Assembly: GCF_029945885.1 (NCBI RefSeq) | Contig: NZ_JAQSDK010000037.1 | Coordinates: 62,001-126,000, forward strand | Length of the DNA: 64,000 nucleotides | Direction: 5' to 3' | Source of the DNA: Brevundimonas sp. | Lineage (GTDB): Bacteria; Pseudomonadota; Alphaproteobacteria; Caulobacterales; Caulobacteraceae | Shown here: piece by piece, positions 37,749 through 47,032 of the stretch | Numbering within the stretch: position 1 is the first letter of the stretch | Layout: every line of letters starts with the position of its first letter | Position numbers and translations under genes: made by a program | The notes under the pieces: model-generated | Database searches by the model: none | What the model was told of the DNA's origin: nothing | Seen by the model: only the letters and a program-made list of their open reading frames with translations

Positions 37749-39821
37749 TCAGTCCTGCGGCACGGGGGCGGCCACCGAGGACAGGGGCGTACCGTCGACA
37801 ACGCCCGCTGGTGCGGTCACGGCCCGATCCGGAGCGACCGGGGGCTGGGTGCGCATATAGTCGCGCAGCATCTCGTCGAGGCTGGCCTCCTGGTCCGGCA
37901 GGGCGCTCTGCTGCTGCCGGCGCATATAGCCCCAGCGGTCGGCCGTCAGGGCCTGGGCGTCATCCGGGCTGCGGATGATGGTCGGGCGGATGAAGACCAT
38001 CAGATTGGTGCGCCCGCGCTGGTGGCTGCTGGAGCGGAACAGCCCCCCGATGCCGGGCAGGTCGCCGAGCCCGGGCACCTTGTCGACCGAGAGCCTGTCG
38101 TTCTGGTCCAGCAGGCCGCCGGCCACGGCGATGTCGCCGTCGTCGACCACCAGGGTGGTTTCCAGTTCGCGCTTGTTCAGGACCAGATCATTGGCGCTGC
38201 CGCTGAGGATACCGTTGATGCTGGACACCTCCTGACGCAGGAACAGGGTGATCGAGCCGCCGGCATTGATCTGGGGCCGGACCACCAGCTTGACGCCGAT
38301 GTCCTGGCGCTGGGTCGTACGGAAGGGGTTGGAGTTGCCGTCCAGCAGGGCCTCGCCGGTCGTGATCGGCACCTCCTGCCCGACGAGGATCGTGGCCTCC
38401 TCATTGTCGAGGGTCATCAGCGACGGGGTCTGCAGCAGGTTGGAGCCGGCATCCGTCTTGGCGGCATTGATGATGAAGCCGAACAGGCCGTTGCCGAGGC
38501 TGCCACCGCCGCCGCCGACGAAACCGTTGGCCCCCAGCAGGCTGTTGACCGCGAGACTCTGCAACTGTTCGCGCAGCGGATCATCGCTGGCCAGGGTGGT
38601 GGCCGCGGCCCCGCCGGCGACCGGCAGCAGGGGGGTGGCACTGTTGGAATAGTTGGTCAGGCCGATCGGGCTGCCGTCCTGGCCGGCCAGCAGCCACTGG
38701 ACCCCCAGCTCGCGCACGGCGGTGTCGGACAGTTCGACGACGATGGCCTCGATGAGCACCTGCTGGCGGCGCTGATCCAGCTGCCGGATGACCTCGGCCA
38801 GCATGCGCTGGGTGTCGGCCGAGGCCGAGACCACCAGGGCATTGGCCCCGGGGAAACGGGCAATGGTGGCGCGCTGGCCGGGAACCGGATCAGCCGTGAC
38901 GGCGGTGACCGGGGTCGCGACCTCGCCCCCCGGCGTGGCATGGGCGCTGGCGGCGGTGACCGGCTGGCCGACGATCTGCTGCAGCACGGGCAACAGCTGT
39001 TCGGCATTGGCATGCTGCAGGAAGATGACCTTGACGTCGTCGGCCGAGCGGGCCCGCTGGTCCAGGTCCTCGACCAGCGGACGCACGCGGGCTACCGCGG
39101 CCGGATCGCCGCGCAGGATGATGGAGTTGGAGCTGTCGACCGGCGTCACCGACACCATGCCCTGCCCCGGCTGGCCGCCGGGCGGGGCCAGCACCGACTG
39201 CAGGACGGCAGCGATCTCGCGGGCCGAGGAATTCTCGAGGGTGATGACCTCATAGCTGGCGCGATCGACATCGATTCGGCCGATCAGGGCGCGGATGCGC
39301 ACCAGGTTGTCGGCGAAGTCCGCGACCACCAGGCTGTTGCCAGCCGGGTTGGGCAGGACCTGCCCCTGGGCCCCGACCAGCGGGCGGATGGTCTCGGCGG
39401 CAGAGGCGGCGTCGATGTTGCGCAGCTGGAAGACCTCGGTCGAGAACCGCTCATTGCCGACCGTCGACGGTCCCTGGGCTGCGCCCCCTGCCGGACTGAT
39501 GCGATAGGCCCCCGAGCCGGTCGGGGTGACCACCAGGCCGTTGGCCCTCAGGGTCGACAGGAAGACCTCGAACAGTTCGGTGCGGCCCAGTGGCCGGTCG
39601 CTGGTCACGGTCACCGTGCCGCTGACGGCGGGGTCGACGATAAAGGTGCGGCCGGTGGTACGGGCCACGTCCTGGATAAAGGCGCGGATGTCAGCCCCCT
39701 GGACATTCAGGGTCTGGCGTCCGGCGGTCTGGGCCAGGACGCTGGCGGGGGCCATCAGGGCCGGTCCGGCGAGGGTCAGGGCCAGGACCGCGGAGACGGC
39801 GCATCGGGTCAATCGGTTCAC
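37749..39821 (-). CDS. gspD: Type II secretion outer-membrane secretin GspD
   Basis: The protein has 690 residues. A signal peptide ending ASVLAQT is followed by N0-N3 domains (LNVQGADIRAFIQDVARTTG and repeated ALIGRIDVDR-type segments). The secretin domain includes VGQEVPITTGEAL and VPGLGDLPGIGGLFRS. It forms the outer-membrane channel. The start is GTG at 39821, overlapping the gspC stop. Confidence 0.95.
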   Translation of the reverse strand: MNRLTRCAVSAVLALTLAGPALMAPASVLAQTAGRQTLNVQGADIRAFIQDVARTTGRTFIVDPAVSGTVTVTSDRPLGRTELFEVFLSTLRANGLVVTPTGSGAYRISPAGGAAQGPSTVGNERFSTEVFQLRNIDAASAAETIRPLVGAQGQVLPNPAGNSLVVADFADNLVRIRALIGRIDVDRASYEVITLENSSAREIAAVLQSVLAPPGGQPGQGMVSVTPVDSSNSIILRGDPAAVARVRPLVEDLDQRARSADDVKVIFLQHANAEQLLPVLQQIVGQPVTAASAHATPGGEVATPVTAVTADPVPGQRATIARFPGANALVVSASADTQRMLAEVIRQLDQRRQQVLIEAIVVELSDTAVRELGVQWLLAGQDGSPIGLTNYSNSATPLLPVAGGAAATTLASDDPLREQLQSLAVNSLLGANGFVGGGGGSLGNGLFGFIINAAKTDAGSNLLQTPSLMTLDNEEATILVGQEVPITTGEALLDGNSNPFRTTQRQDIGVKLVVRPQINAGGSITLFLRQEVSSINGILSGSANDLVLNKRELETTLVVDDGDIAVAGGLLDQNDRLSVDKVPGLGDLPGIGGLFRSSSHQRGRTNLMVFIRPTIIRSPDDAQALTADRWGYMRRQQQSALPDQEASLDEMLRDYMRTQPPVAPDRAVTAPAGVVDGTPLSSVAAPVPQD

Positions 39822-40687
39822 GGGCCGGTCCTTATGGTCGTCGTCTGCACCGCCCCGTCCCGTTCGAAACGGATGCGGGCACTGGTGGCGCTGGAAAGCT
39901 GGCGGCGGAGGGTGGCGAGCTGGGCCGGGCCGGTCAGGTCGGTGTCATTGACGGACAGGATCACGTCCCCGGGCTGGAGGCCGGCGGCGGCGAGGGCCGA
40001 ACGATCAGCCCCCTCGGCAATGGTGAAGCCATTCATGCCCAGCCCCTGCAGCCGGGGCCGCAAGGCCCCCATCAGCGGGCCGGGGTCGACGATCGGCCCG
40101 GTCGGGGCGACGACGGCGGTCGGGGTCGGGCTCACGACCTGGGGGCCCGGCGGCGGCGGCGGCGGCGGAGCGGCCCCCATCGGGGCCTCGGCGAAGTCCA
40201 GACGGGTGACCGAGGCACCACGCGCGAGGGTGACATGGTCCGGCCCCACGGACTGCAGGATCAGCCCAGGCTCGACCGGCTCGCCGAGACCGACCGAGAT
40301 CTGATGGCCGTCGGCGAAACCGATGATGGCTGAGCCGCCCCCCGGCCCGCCGGCGCGGACCCCGAACAGCCGCATCTGACTGCTGCCGGCGGCGGTATCC
40401 TCAGCCAGGCTGCTGCGGCCGCCGGTGCGGAAGAAGGCGTCGAAACGCTGGAAGATGGAGACGTCGACGGCCGTGGCGGGCACGGCGACGACGGCGGCCG
40501 GCACGGCCGGACCGGGCTGGACCAGGGTCCAGACCAGTCGCCCGGACTGGACCAGCAGGGCCAGGGCCAGGGTCAGTTCAAGCGCTGTCCGCAGCTGCCG
40601 CGGGCGCGTACGGAGCGCACCCGATACCTGTCCCGCCGATAAATTGAGAGTGCGAAGAAAGCCGATCAAGGTGAACACGCCCGACAC
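39818..40687 (-). CDS. gspC: Type II secretion protein GspC with PDZ domain
   Basis: The product is 289 residues. One membrane helix (TALELTLALALLVQSGRLVW) is followed by an HR domain (MRLFGVRAGG), a poly-proline stretch and a C-terminal PDZ-like domain (LQPGDVILSVNDTDL). GspC links the inner-membrane platform to the secretin and helps choose substrates. The start is probably GTG at 40687; the ribosome-binding site is weak. It is the first gene of the gspC-M operon. Confidence 0.9.
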   Translation of the reverse strand: MSGVFTLIGFLRTLNLSAGQVSGALRTRPRQLRTALELTLALALLVQSGRLVWTLVQPGPAVPAAVVAVPATAVDVSIFQRFDAFFRTGGRSSLAEDTAAGSSQMRLFGVRAGGPGGGSAIIGFADGHQISVGLGEPVEPGLILQSVGPDHVTLARGASVTRLDFAEAPMGAAPPPPPPPGPQVVSPTPTAVVAPTGPIVDPGPLMGALRPRLQGLGMNGFTIAEGADRSALAAAGLQPGDVILSVNDTDLTGPAQLATLRRQLSSATSARIRFERDGAVQTTTIRTGP

Positions 40688-40801
40688 GACCCCAGGGGCC
40701 AGGGACGCTCTTAGACCAATCGTCCGGACCCGGCCTCACGGCCGCATGACACCCCGGACAAACTAAGAAGACAGTCCATCCGTTCACGGAGTAAACCGCT
40801 C

Positions 40802-40836
40802 AAAACCGGGGGCCGGTCGCTGGGACCGACCCCCGG
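40802..40836 (-). terminator. Terminator after the second TonB receptor gene
   Basis: In the minus-strand transcript a 13-base-pair stem (CCGGGGGTCGGTC with GACCGGCCCCCGG, one G-U pair) ends in UUUU, 11 bases after the stop codon. It separates the lipoprotein-TonB receptor unit from the gsp operon. Confidence 0.8.
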
Positions 40837-40846
40837 CAGAGAGGGA

Positions 40847-43498
40847 TCAGAAGCGGGCGGTCAGGCTGACCGAGGCGCTGGATCCGAGGTCGTAGTTGTT
40901 GATCAGGATCTTGTTGCCCAGCTCCTGATATTCGTCGAACCCGGTCTGCAGCAGGTTGCGCAGTTCGAGCGCGAAACCGAAGTCGCGGTCCATCGCGGTG
41001 AAATCCTTGCGATAGACGAAGTCGAGGAAGACACCCGGGTCTTGGATGTAGTCAGGCTCGCGGCTGCCCGCAGCCCCGGCACCCCGCGCCGTGATCCGTT
41101 CGCTGACGTAGTTGACGATGATCGTCGCCTGCGAGCGGGCCGTGTCGTCTTCCCAACCGAACTGGGCGTTGACCACATGTTCGGACTGGCCCTGGAGCCG
41201 GCTTCCGTCCGCGATGAAGAAGGACGCCTGTTCCGGCGTGCCGGCTCCACCCAGCGACAGGACGGTGTCGGCGACCCCAACCCGAACCTCGGAGTCCGAC
41301 CATGTGTAGTTGGCCTGGATCAACCAGCGCTTGTTGGCGATGAAGGGCGACGGCGAGTCGATGAACTCGAAGAATTTCTTGAACTCGACCTCGGCTCCGA
41401 AAATCGTGGCCTGGGGCGCGTTCAGGAAGCTCTGCTGACGCTGGTTGCCGACGTCGGTGATGATCGACTCCACCGGCTTGTCGAGATCCTTGTAGAACAG
41501 ACCCGCCGTCACATACTGCTGACGCGCGAAATACCATTCGTAGCGGGCATCGATGTTCAGGATCTCGGTGTCCACCAGATAGGGGTTGCCGATGAAGGTC
41601 CTGTCGCTGTCAGGATCCGTATAGGACTGGGGTGCCAGTTCGCGGAACTGGGGACGACCAATGGTCTGGGAGATGCCGAACCGGGCCTGCTGATCCTCGG
41701 CGAAATTCCAGGTCGCCGTAAACGACGGCAGATAGTACTGCTCCTCGATCCGGGTCGCCTGGTACGGCGCGGAGCCGCCGAACACGTCGCGCGGAACAAC
41801 AGTCTGCTCGCCGTCCTCGAAGCGCAGACCGACCGTGGTCCGCACCAGCGGGACGATTTCGGCGTCGACCATCGCATAGAGGGCGTTGACCTTCAGGCTG
41901 GCGTCATAGGCGCTGGCCCCGTTGCCGCCGGTGACTTCTCGCAATTCCAGCGTCGTCGGGTTGATGTTGAAGTCCGAAAACAAATAGTCGACCCGCGATT
42001 CCCGCTGATCCACACTCAGGGAACCGACGGCCGCGAACTGCAGGTCGCGGCGTTCGGCGTCGCGGGTGTTGTCGAGGATGGCGAAGCCGGCGCTGAATAC
42101 CGCTTCACGGAAATCCGACAGCGGCAGCGTATAGCTGACGTCCGCCCCGCCCGACAGGACGTCGTCGTTCAACTCACTGAACGAGATCAGATTGCCCTGG
42201 ACGTTATGGATGAAGTTACCGCCGGCATCGACGCCATAGACGAAGCGGCTCTCATACGGCGCATCGCGCGAGGTCGTCGCGTAGGAGGCGCGCCAGTCGA
42301 CCTGCAGGTCGCCATCCATCAGGGTGTGCGAGCCGGCCAGCTGGGTGGTGAACAGCTGACGGACAAACCATTCCGTATGGTCGTCGCGCACGACCGCGCC
42401 ACCGGCGTCGAAGTCGGTACCGGCGCGCGAACGGGCTTCCTTGGTCGTGTTGCGAACGTAGAAATTCGTCCACTTCAGTTCGTTGTTTTCGCCCGAAATG
42501 GACAGGCCACCGAGGAAGTTCAGCTGGATGTCATTGCTGGTCGAATCCACGACCTTGTCGCTGACCGGAACCAGGACGGCCCCGGAAAACTGGCCTTCCT
42601 GCTGCACGGCCTGGCGGGTGTCCCAGCTGTTGCTGTAGCTGGCCACGCCGATCACACCGAGCGTGCCCAGACCGGTCTCATAGGCGTTGCCGCCCGAAAC
42701 CTTGAAGCCGAGATCGGCGGGAATGGTGTCGCGCTGGAGCAGGCGCAGCGGCGCGTTGACCAGGGAATGCCCCATCTGCTGCAGTTCGGTGGCGGTGTAG
42801 TTGGCCCCGTTGATCTGCTCGCCCGAGGCGAAGGCGGCGGCGATCGAATCCGGCACATCGCGGGTGCCGTCGTCGAAGCCGGTGAAGTCGGTGCGCGATC
42901 CGAAATAGATCAGGCCGTCCTTGCCGGTCGTTTCCGTATTGCCGCCGGTCGAGGCCTCGATGTTGAGGAAGGGCGAGTTGGGTGCGTCGACGGTGCGCAG
43001 ATCGATCACGCCACCGCCGAACTCGCCGGGCAGGTTGGCGGACCAGGTCTTCTGGACGGTGACACCGTCAAGGATGCTGGACGGGAACAGGTCCAGCGGC
43101 ACGACCCGCTGCAGCGGCTCCGGACTGGGCAGGGGCGACCCGTTCAGCAGGGCCGACGAATAGCGTTCACCGAGACCGCGGACATAGACGAAACGGCCCT
43201 CGACCACGGACAGGCCGGTCACGCGCGTCAGGGCGGCGGCGGCGTTGCTGTCGCCCGTCCTCTGCAGGTCTTCATTGGTCAGGAAGGCCGCAACCTCGGA
43301 ACTCTCGCGATTGGGCTCGGGGATGTAACGGCCGAGAACGACCACCTCATCGACAGTGGATGTCTGGTCTATCGGGGCCTCGGCCGCGGGAACCGCGTCC
43401 TGGGGCTGGGTCTGGGTCTGGGCCATGGCCGTGGCGGGCGCGATCAGCGCACTGCTGGCCAGAAGGACCCCGCTCAGGGTGAGGTAGGATTTGATCAT
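40847..43498 (-). CDS. TonB-dependent receptor next to the T2SS
   Basis: The product is 883 residues. A signal peptide ends ATAMAQ, and a TonB box (VDEVVVLGRY) and plug follow. RYSSALLNGSPLPSPEP and LPGEFGGGVIDLRT mark a subfamily of large receptors. The barrel ends SASVSLTARF. It starts 78 bases after the lipoprotein gene, with a stable hairpin between, and stops before a terminator. In Caulobacter crescentus an equivalent receptor lies between the elpS lipoprotein gene and T2SS genes, as I recall, so a role tied to the secreted lipoprotein is likely. The ligand is unknown. Confidence 0.9.
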   Translation of the reverse strand: MIKSYLTLSGVLLASSALIAPATAMAQTQTQPQDAVPAAEAPIDQTSTVDEVVVLGRYIPEPNRESSEVAAFLTNEDLQRTGDSNAAAALTRVTGLSVVEGRFVYVRGLGERYSSALLNGSPLPSPEPLQRVVPLDLFPSSILDGVTVQKTWSANLPGEFGGGVIDLRTVDAPNSPFLNIEASTGGNTETTGKDGLIYFGSRTDFTGFDDGTRDVPDSIAAAFASGEQINGANYTATELQQMGHSLVNAPLRLLQRDTIPADLGFKVSGGNAYETGLGTLGVIGVASYSNSWDTRQAVQQEGQFSGAVLVPVSDKVVDSTSNDIQLNFLGGLSISGENNELKWTNFYVRNTTKEARSRAGTDFDAGGAVVRDDHTEWFVRQLFTTQLAGSHTLMDGDLQVDWRASYATTSRDAPYESRFVYGVDAGGNFIHNVQGNLISFSELNDDVLSGGADVSYTLPLSDFREAVFSAGFAILDNTRDAERRDLQFAAVGSLSVDQRESRVDYLFSDFNINPTTLELREVTGGNGASAYDASLKVNALYAMVDAEIVPLVRTTVGLRFEDGEQTVVPRDVFGGSAPYQATRIEEQYYLPSFTATWNFAEDQQARFGISQTIGRPQFRELAPQSYTDPDSDRTFIGNPYLVDTEILNIDARYEWYFARQQYVTAGLFYKDLDKPVESIITDVGNQRQQSFLNAPQATIFGAEVEFKKFFEFIDSPSPFIANKRWLIQANYTWSDSEVRVGVADTVLSLGGAGTPEQASFFIADGSRLQGQSEHVVNAQFGWEDDTARSQATIIVNYVSERITARGAGAAGSREPDYIQDPGVFLDFVYRKDFTAMDRDFGFALELRNLLQTGFDEYQELGNKILINNYDLGSSASVSLTARF

Positions 43499-43537
43499 GA
43501 TCTGCGCCTTGAAGGGGTCAACGGGAAACGTGAAGGT

Positions 43538-43565
43538 CGGCGGCGGCCCCGAAGGGCCGCCGCCG
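43538..43565 (-). promoter_or_regulatory. UUCG-capped intergenic hairpin
   Basis: A perfect 12-base-pair GC stem closed by UUCG (minus-strand transcript) lies 12 bases after the lipoprotein gene. There is no U-run. It may protect the upstream mRNA from 3' decay or reduce read-through, so that the lipoprotein is made in excess over the receptor. Confidence 0.6.
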
Positions 43566-43576
43566 TGCTCCCGTAA

Positions 43577-45088
43577 TCAGCAGGTCTTTCCGGCGGTCAG
43601 GCCGCAGGTCCAGCCCTGGTACCAGGTGTCGGCGGCGTTCTGGACGGCACCGATATAGGTGGTCAGGACAAAGCCACCGTGGACGGCCGGCGCGTTAACC
43701 GGGGTGACTGCCGTCTCGTTGGCACCGTTAATGAAGGTCAGCACCGTATTGGTGAGGGTCACGCCCGTGGCCGGGGCCGTCAGGGTCGAGGTTCCCGCGG
43801 CGGTGTTGTTCGTGCCCGCCGTGAAGACGGTGGTGGAGGCCGCGACATTCGCCGGACGGTAGGAGATGCCGCAGGACATGAAGACCGAGTTGAACGTCGG
43901 GAAGCTGGTCAGGGTGTCGGCGTCGTTGATGGCCAGGCAACCCGAGGCCGAACCGGCGACGTTGGTGAAGACCGAGTTGATCACGGTCGGCTTGGTGCCG
44001 GTGTCGAAATGGGCGACCGTGTGGGCGTCCGTCGGCGAGTTGCGACCGACCAGGGTCCAGTTGGCGATCTTCGGCTGCGAGATGTAGCGCGAGGCCAGCG
44101 GCGTGGCCGCCGGAGCCGACGAGAACTCGAAGCCGGCGCTGCGGCTGGTGGAGTTCGGGGCCCGCTGGGTGACGATGCCGAACTGGGCACCCCCGCGCCA
44201 GCCGGTGTCGGTGTCCAGGCCGTCGTCGTCAGCACCGTTGATAACGATATGCTTCAGATTGACGAAGCCGCCGAAGATCTCGATGCCGTCGTCGGAGCTG
44301 TTGTAGGACTGGACATATTCAATGGTGGTGCCCGAGCCGACGCCGGCCAGGGTCAGAGCCTGGAGCTCGTTGCCGGTCGAGATCTCAAAGCCCGAATATT
44401 TGATCTGGACATACTTCAGGCGGCCCGAGCTGTCGGTCGGGGTGTTGCCGCCGAAGAAGGCGCTCGTGCCCTCGACCTGGCCGGTGCAGGTGACCGGGGC
44501 GGTCAGCTGGCAGTTGGCCTGCGGTGCGCGGCCGGCGAGAACGATGCCGCCCCACTGGCCCTGGGATTCCAGGGTGGTGGTGCCTTCGACGTTCTGCCGG
44601 CTGGTGAAGATGATCGGGGTGGTCGAGGTGCCCTCGGCGAACAGCTGCGAGCCACGGTTGACCAGCAGGTAGTCGCCGCCGCTCGAAGCGAAGACGGTGA
44701 CGCCCGGCTCGACGGTCAGGATGCCCTGGGCGCTGCCGGCCAACGGCGCAGCCGGGTCGATACCGCGATCGGTGCCGACCTCGGTACGACCGCTGATCGA
44801 ATAGATGGTGCCGGCCCGCAGCGGTACCGTCAGGTTGCCGAGGATCTGCTGCGGCAGCTGGCACACCCGCAGGGTGTTCGAGGCGATGGTGCCGACATTG
44901 GAGAAGCCGGTCGGGCAATCGACCGCCGCCGTTCCGGTGCCGCCACCGGTGCCGCCACCGGTGCCGCCACCGGTGCCGGTGCCGAAATCACCCTCGCCGG
45001 GCGAGGCAACCTCGGCGGACCCGCAGGCCGCAACAGTCAGGGCGCAGGCGGAAACCGCGAGCAGGGTTTTCAGTTTGAAGCCGGTCAT
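43577..45088 (-). CDS. ElpS-like extracellular lipoprotein, probable T2SS substrate
   Basis: The product is about 503 residues. The signal sequence ends in the lipobox LTVAACGS. A Gly/Thr linker of three GGGT units follows, then a body rich in Ser, Thr, Gly and Asn with repeated short strands (TIYSISGRTEVGTD, GIVLAGRAP, GIEIFGGFVNLKHIVINGADDD). This suggests a beta-helix. Two cysteine pairs occur, including the C-terminal WTCGLTAGKTC. Size, lipobox and position beside a TonB receptor and T2SS match Caulobacter ElpS, a T2SS-secreted lipoprotein reported under phosphate starvation. I chose the ATG at 45088 over a TTG at 45112. Confidence 0.75.
   Translation of the reverse strand: MTGFKLKTLLAVSACALTVAACGSAEVASPGEGDFGTGTGGGTGGGTGGGTGTAAVDCPTGFSNVGTIASNTLRVCQLPQQILGNLTVPLRAGTIYSISGRTEVGTDRGIDPAAPLAGSAQGILTVEPGVTVFASSGGDYLLVNRGSQLFAEGTSTTPIIFTSRQNVEGTTTLESQGQWGGIVLAGRAPQANCQLTAPVTCTGQVEGTSAFFGGNTPTDSSGRLKYVQIKYSGFEISTGNELQALTLAGVGSGTTIEYVQSYNSSDDGIEIFGGFVNLKHIVINGADDDGLDTDTGWRGGAQFGIVTQRAPNSTSRSAGFEFSSAPAATPLASRYISQPKIANWTLVGRNSPTDAHTVAHFDTGTKPTVINSVFTNVAGSASGCLAINDADTLTSFPTFNSVFMSCGISYRPANVAASTTVFTAGTNNTAAGTSTLTAPATGVTLTNTVLTFINGANETAVTPVNAPAVHGGFVLTTYIGAVQNAADTWYQGWTCGLTAGKTC
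44934..44975 (-). repeat. 12-base tandem repeat encoding the GGGT linker
   Basis: CCGGTGCCGCCA occurs three times in a row, plus a half unit. It encodes GGTGGGTGGGTG behind the lipidated cysteine. Slippage here would lengthen or shorten the linker by four residues without breaking the frame. Confidence 0.85.
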
Positions 45089-45393
45089 CGTTTTCCACCG
45101 TGTTCTGGTCAAAGGAACTCACGACAGGTGGGACCGGAACGCTCGGTCCCGATCACGACGACATTCGCCCCCGCCCGTCCACGGCCTCACTAGAAGGCGG
45201 ATGTGACATCGCAGCCGCCGAAAGGTGACGGTTCCGGCGCGCTTGTGTGAAGTTGTTTTCGCGGTTCGATGAAACACCATCCTGATACGGCGCAACCGTC
45301 ATGAAACGGCGACGCCTGCCTGTCACCGGGGCCGGTTCAGGCCTTGCCTTGCCCGGCACCGCCGCCTAAGCGCGACCGACGAAAGGGCCGCCT
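45089..45393. other. Divergent region between the lipoprotein gene and gspO
   Basis: These 305 bases hold no gene that I can support. They must contain the promoters of the ElpS-like gene and of gspO. TGTCAC and CGTCAT half-site-like words occur near 45318-45338, but their arrangement does not match a Pho box convincingly. Confidence 0.4.
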
Positions 45394-46152
45394 GTGACGC
45401 CAGCGATCTCTGCATTCCTTCTCGGTGGGCTGGGTCTCATCTTCGGCAGTTTCATCGGCCTGGTCAGCCTGCGCCTGCCGCGCGGCGAAGGGATCGTGGC
45501 CGGACGGTCGCGCTGCGGCGGCTGTGGTCGTCCCCTGCCCCCGTGGCGTCTGGTTCCGCTGGTCAGCTGGCTGATCGCGCGCGGACGCTGCCAGGATTGC
45601 GGCGCGCCCATCCCGATCCGCTATCCGCTGATCGAGGCCGGATGTGGCCTGATCGGCATCGGCGCTGCGCTCAGCCAGCCGGACCTGACCACGGCGGCGA
45701 TCACCGCCCTGCTGGGATGGCAGCTGCTGCTGATCGCCATCATCGACGGCGAGAATTTCTGGCTTCCCGATCAGGTGACGCTGCCGCTTCTGGTCAGCGG
45801 ACTGGCCGCCCGTCTCTGGCTGGATCCGACGGGCTGGAGCGAACCTGTGATCGGGATCCTGGCCGGGTTCGGGGTCCTGTGGACTGTGGGGGCCGTCTAT
45901 CGACGGCTGCGCCATCGCGAGGGCCTCGGCGGCGGCGATCCGATCCTGCTGGCCGCAGGCGGGGCCTGGGTCGGCTGGATCGGCCTGCCCAGTGTGTTGA
46001 TCTGGGCCTCGGTCGGCGGCCTCAGCGTCGTCGTGGCGGGACTGCTGACCGGTCGCCGGATCGCCGGGACCGACCGGATGCCGTTCGGCGTCTATCTGAC
46101 CATCGGCATCGCCCTGACCTGGCTGCTGGGTCCGCTGGGCCTGCGCGGCTGA
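45394..46152 (+). CDS. gspO: Prepilin peptidase/methyltransferase of the T2SS
   Basis: The protein has 252 residues with about seven membrane helices. A cytoplasmic loop has zinc-type cysteine pairs (RCGGCGRP and RCQDCGAP). The two catalytic aspartates lie in IIDGENFWLPD and GLGGGDPILL. It cleaves and N-methylates the leaders of GspG-K in the inner membrane. The start is GTG at 45394. The unusually long leaders of GspG and GspH would be its substrates here. Confidence 0.93.
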   Translation: MTPAISAFLLGGLGLIFGSFIGLVSLRLPRGEGIVAGRSRCGGCGRPLPPWRLVPLVSWLIARGRCQDCGAPIPIRYPLIEAGCGLIGIGAALSQPDLTTAAITALLGWQLLLIAIIDGENFWLPDQVTLPLLVSGLAARLWLDPTGWSEPVIGILAGFGVLWTVGAVYRRLRHREGLGGGDPILLAAGGAWVGWIGLPSVLIWASVGGLSVVVAGLLTGRRIAGTDRMPFGVYLTIGIALTWLLGPLGLRG

Positions 46153-46467
46153 TCAGGCCGCGACGCGGGCCGCGACGCGGGCCAGGGTGCGGGCGGCCGT
46201 GGGGACGACCTCCCCGGTCAGGCCGCGGCCGATCCAGACCTGCAGATTGCGGGCGGCCACCACATCCCGTCCGTCCGAGCGCTCCCCGCCGAGGATGCTC
46301 TCGGCCAGGACCTCGGCGATCAGGACCGCCTCATGATCATTGCGCGGGCGATGTTCGAGGATCAGCTGTTCGGCGCGGTCATAGGCATCGTCGCCGGCAC
46401 CCGGGTCTTCGGCATCGGCGAGATCCAGCCACAGGCGCGAGGCGGATTCAAAGCTCATCAGGGACAT
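46153..46467 (-). CDS. Small protein of unknown function
   Basis: The product is 104 residues, helical and acidic at first (MSLMSFESASRLWLDLADAEDPGAGDDAYDRAE begins the chain in two parts), ending in an Ala/Arg-rich tail. I do not recognise a family. The stop touches the gspO stop in convergent orientation. It is the last of four genes in a row beginning with a LuxR-type regulator. An alternative start is the ATG at 46458. Confidence 0.6.
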   Translation of the reverse strand: MSLMSFESASRLWLDLADAEDPGAGDDAYDRAEQLILEHRPRNDHEAVLIAEVLAESILGGERSDGRDVVAARNLQVWIGRGLTGEVVPTAARTLARVAARVAA

Positions 46468-46539
46468 GGGGACGCTCCGTGGAAAGCCGGTCGGCGACCG
46501 GGATGAACTGGGACGGTGAAGGGGCGGGGTGAACCCGGC

Positions 46540-47001
46540 TCAGGCGAGCGAGCGGGTCCGCCACAGCTGGTACCGGCGGGCCATCGGGGCTTCGACCGCC
46601 CCCGCAACCAGGGCCAGCAGGATACCGGCGCTGATCAACCAGCGCAGCGTCACATAGGCGCGCCACAGGATGGAGGCGTCCAGCATGGCCGCAAAATGGG
46701 ACAGGAAGCCCAGCAGGGCGAAGGCCGCCGCCGCCCGGACCCACCAGCGCGACCAGCGAAGGGCCAGCTGATAGAAGGCGGCGAACAGAAGCCCGTCGGC
46801 GGTCATCACCCCCCAGGTCACCCGGCCCCAGAAATACTGGTCGACCAGGCCACTGGCCACGAAATTGGCGAGGACCAGCAGGACGCCCGTGCGTTCGGGC
46901 CGGTCGCCACGCCACCAGACCAGACCGCAGATGACGTAGGTGATGCCCCAGTAGATCGCCTGAGCCGGCGTCTCGACCAGGGGCAGGATGTCTAGAAGCA
47001 T
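46540..47001 (-). CDS. Small polytopic membrane protein of unknown function
   Basis: The product is 153 residues with about four membrane helices (AIYWGITYVICGLVWW, GVLLVLANFVASGLVDQYF, AAAAFALLGFLSHFAAML, LISAGILLALVAGAVE). I chose the ATG at 47001, where the hydrophobic part begins. I do not recognise a family. The gap to the preceding small gene is 31 bases, so co-transcription is likely. Confidence 0.65.
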   Translation of the reverse strand: MLLDILPLVETPAQAIYWGITYVICGLVWWRGDRPERTGVLLVLANFVASGLVDQYFWGRVTWGVMTADGLLFAAFYQLALRWSRWWVRAAAAFALLGFLSHFAAMLDASILWRAYVTLRWLISAGILLALVAGAVEAPMARRYQLWRTRSLA

Positions 47002-47032
47002 GTGACAGTGGTCGGCGCATGCGACATCTCCG

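Noticed and set aside
45150..45345. Pho box upstream of the ElpS-like gene
   Set aside because: CCGTCAT and CTGTCAC-like words occur, but not as paired seven-base repeats with four-base spacing, so phosphate control is left as a question from the Caulobacter parallel only.
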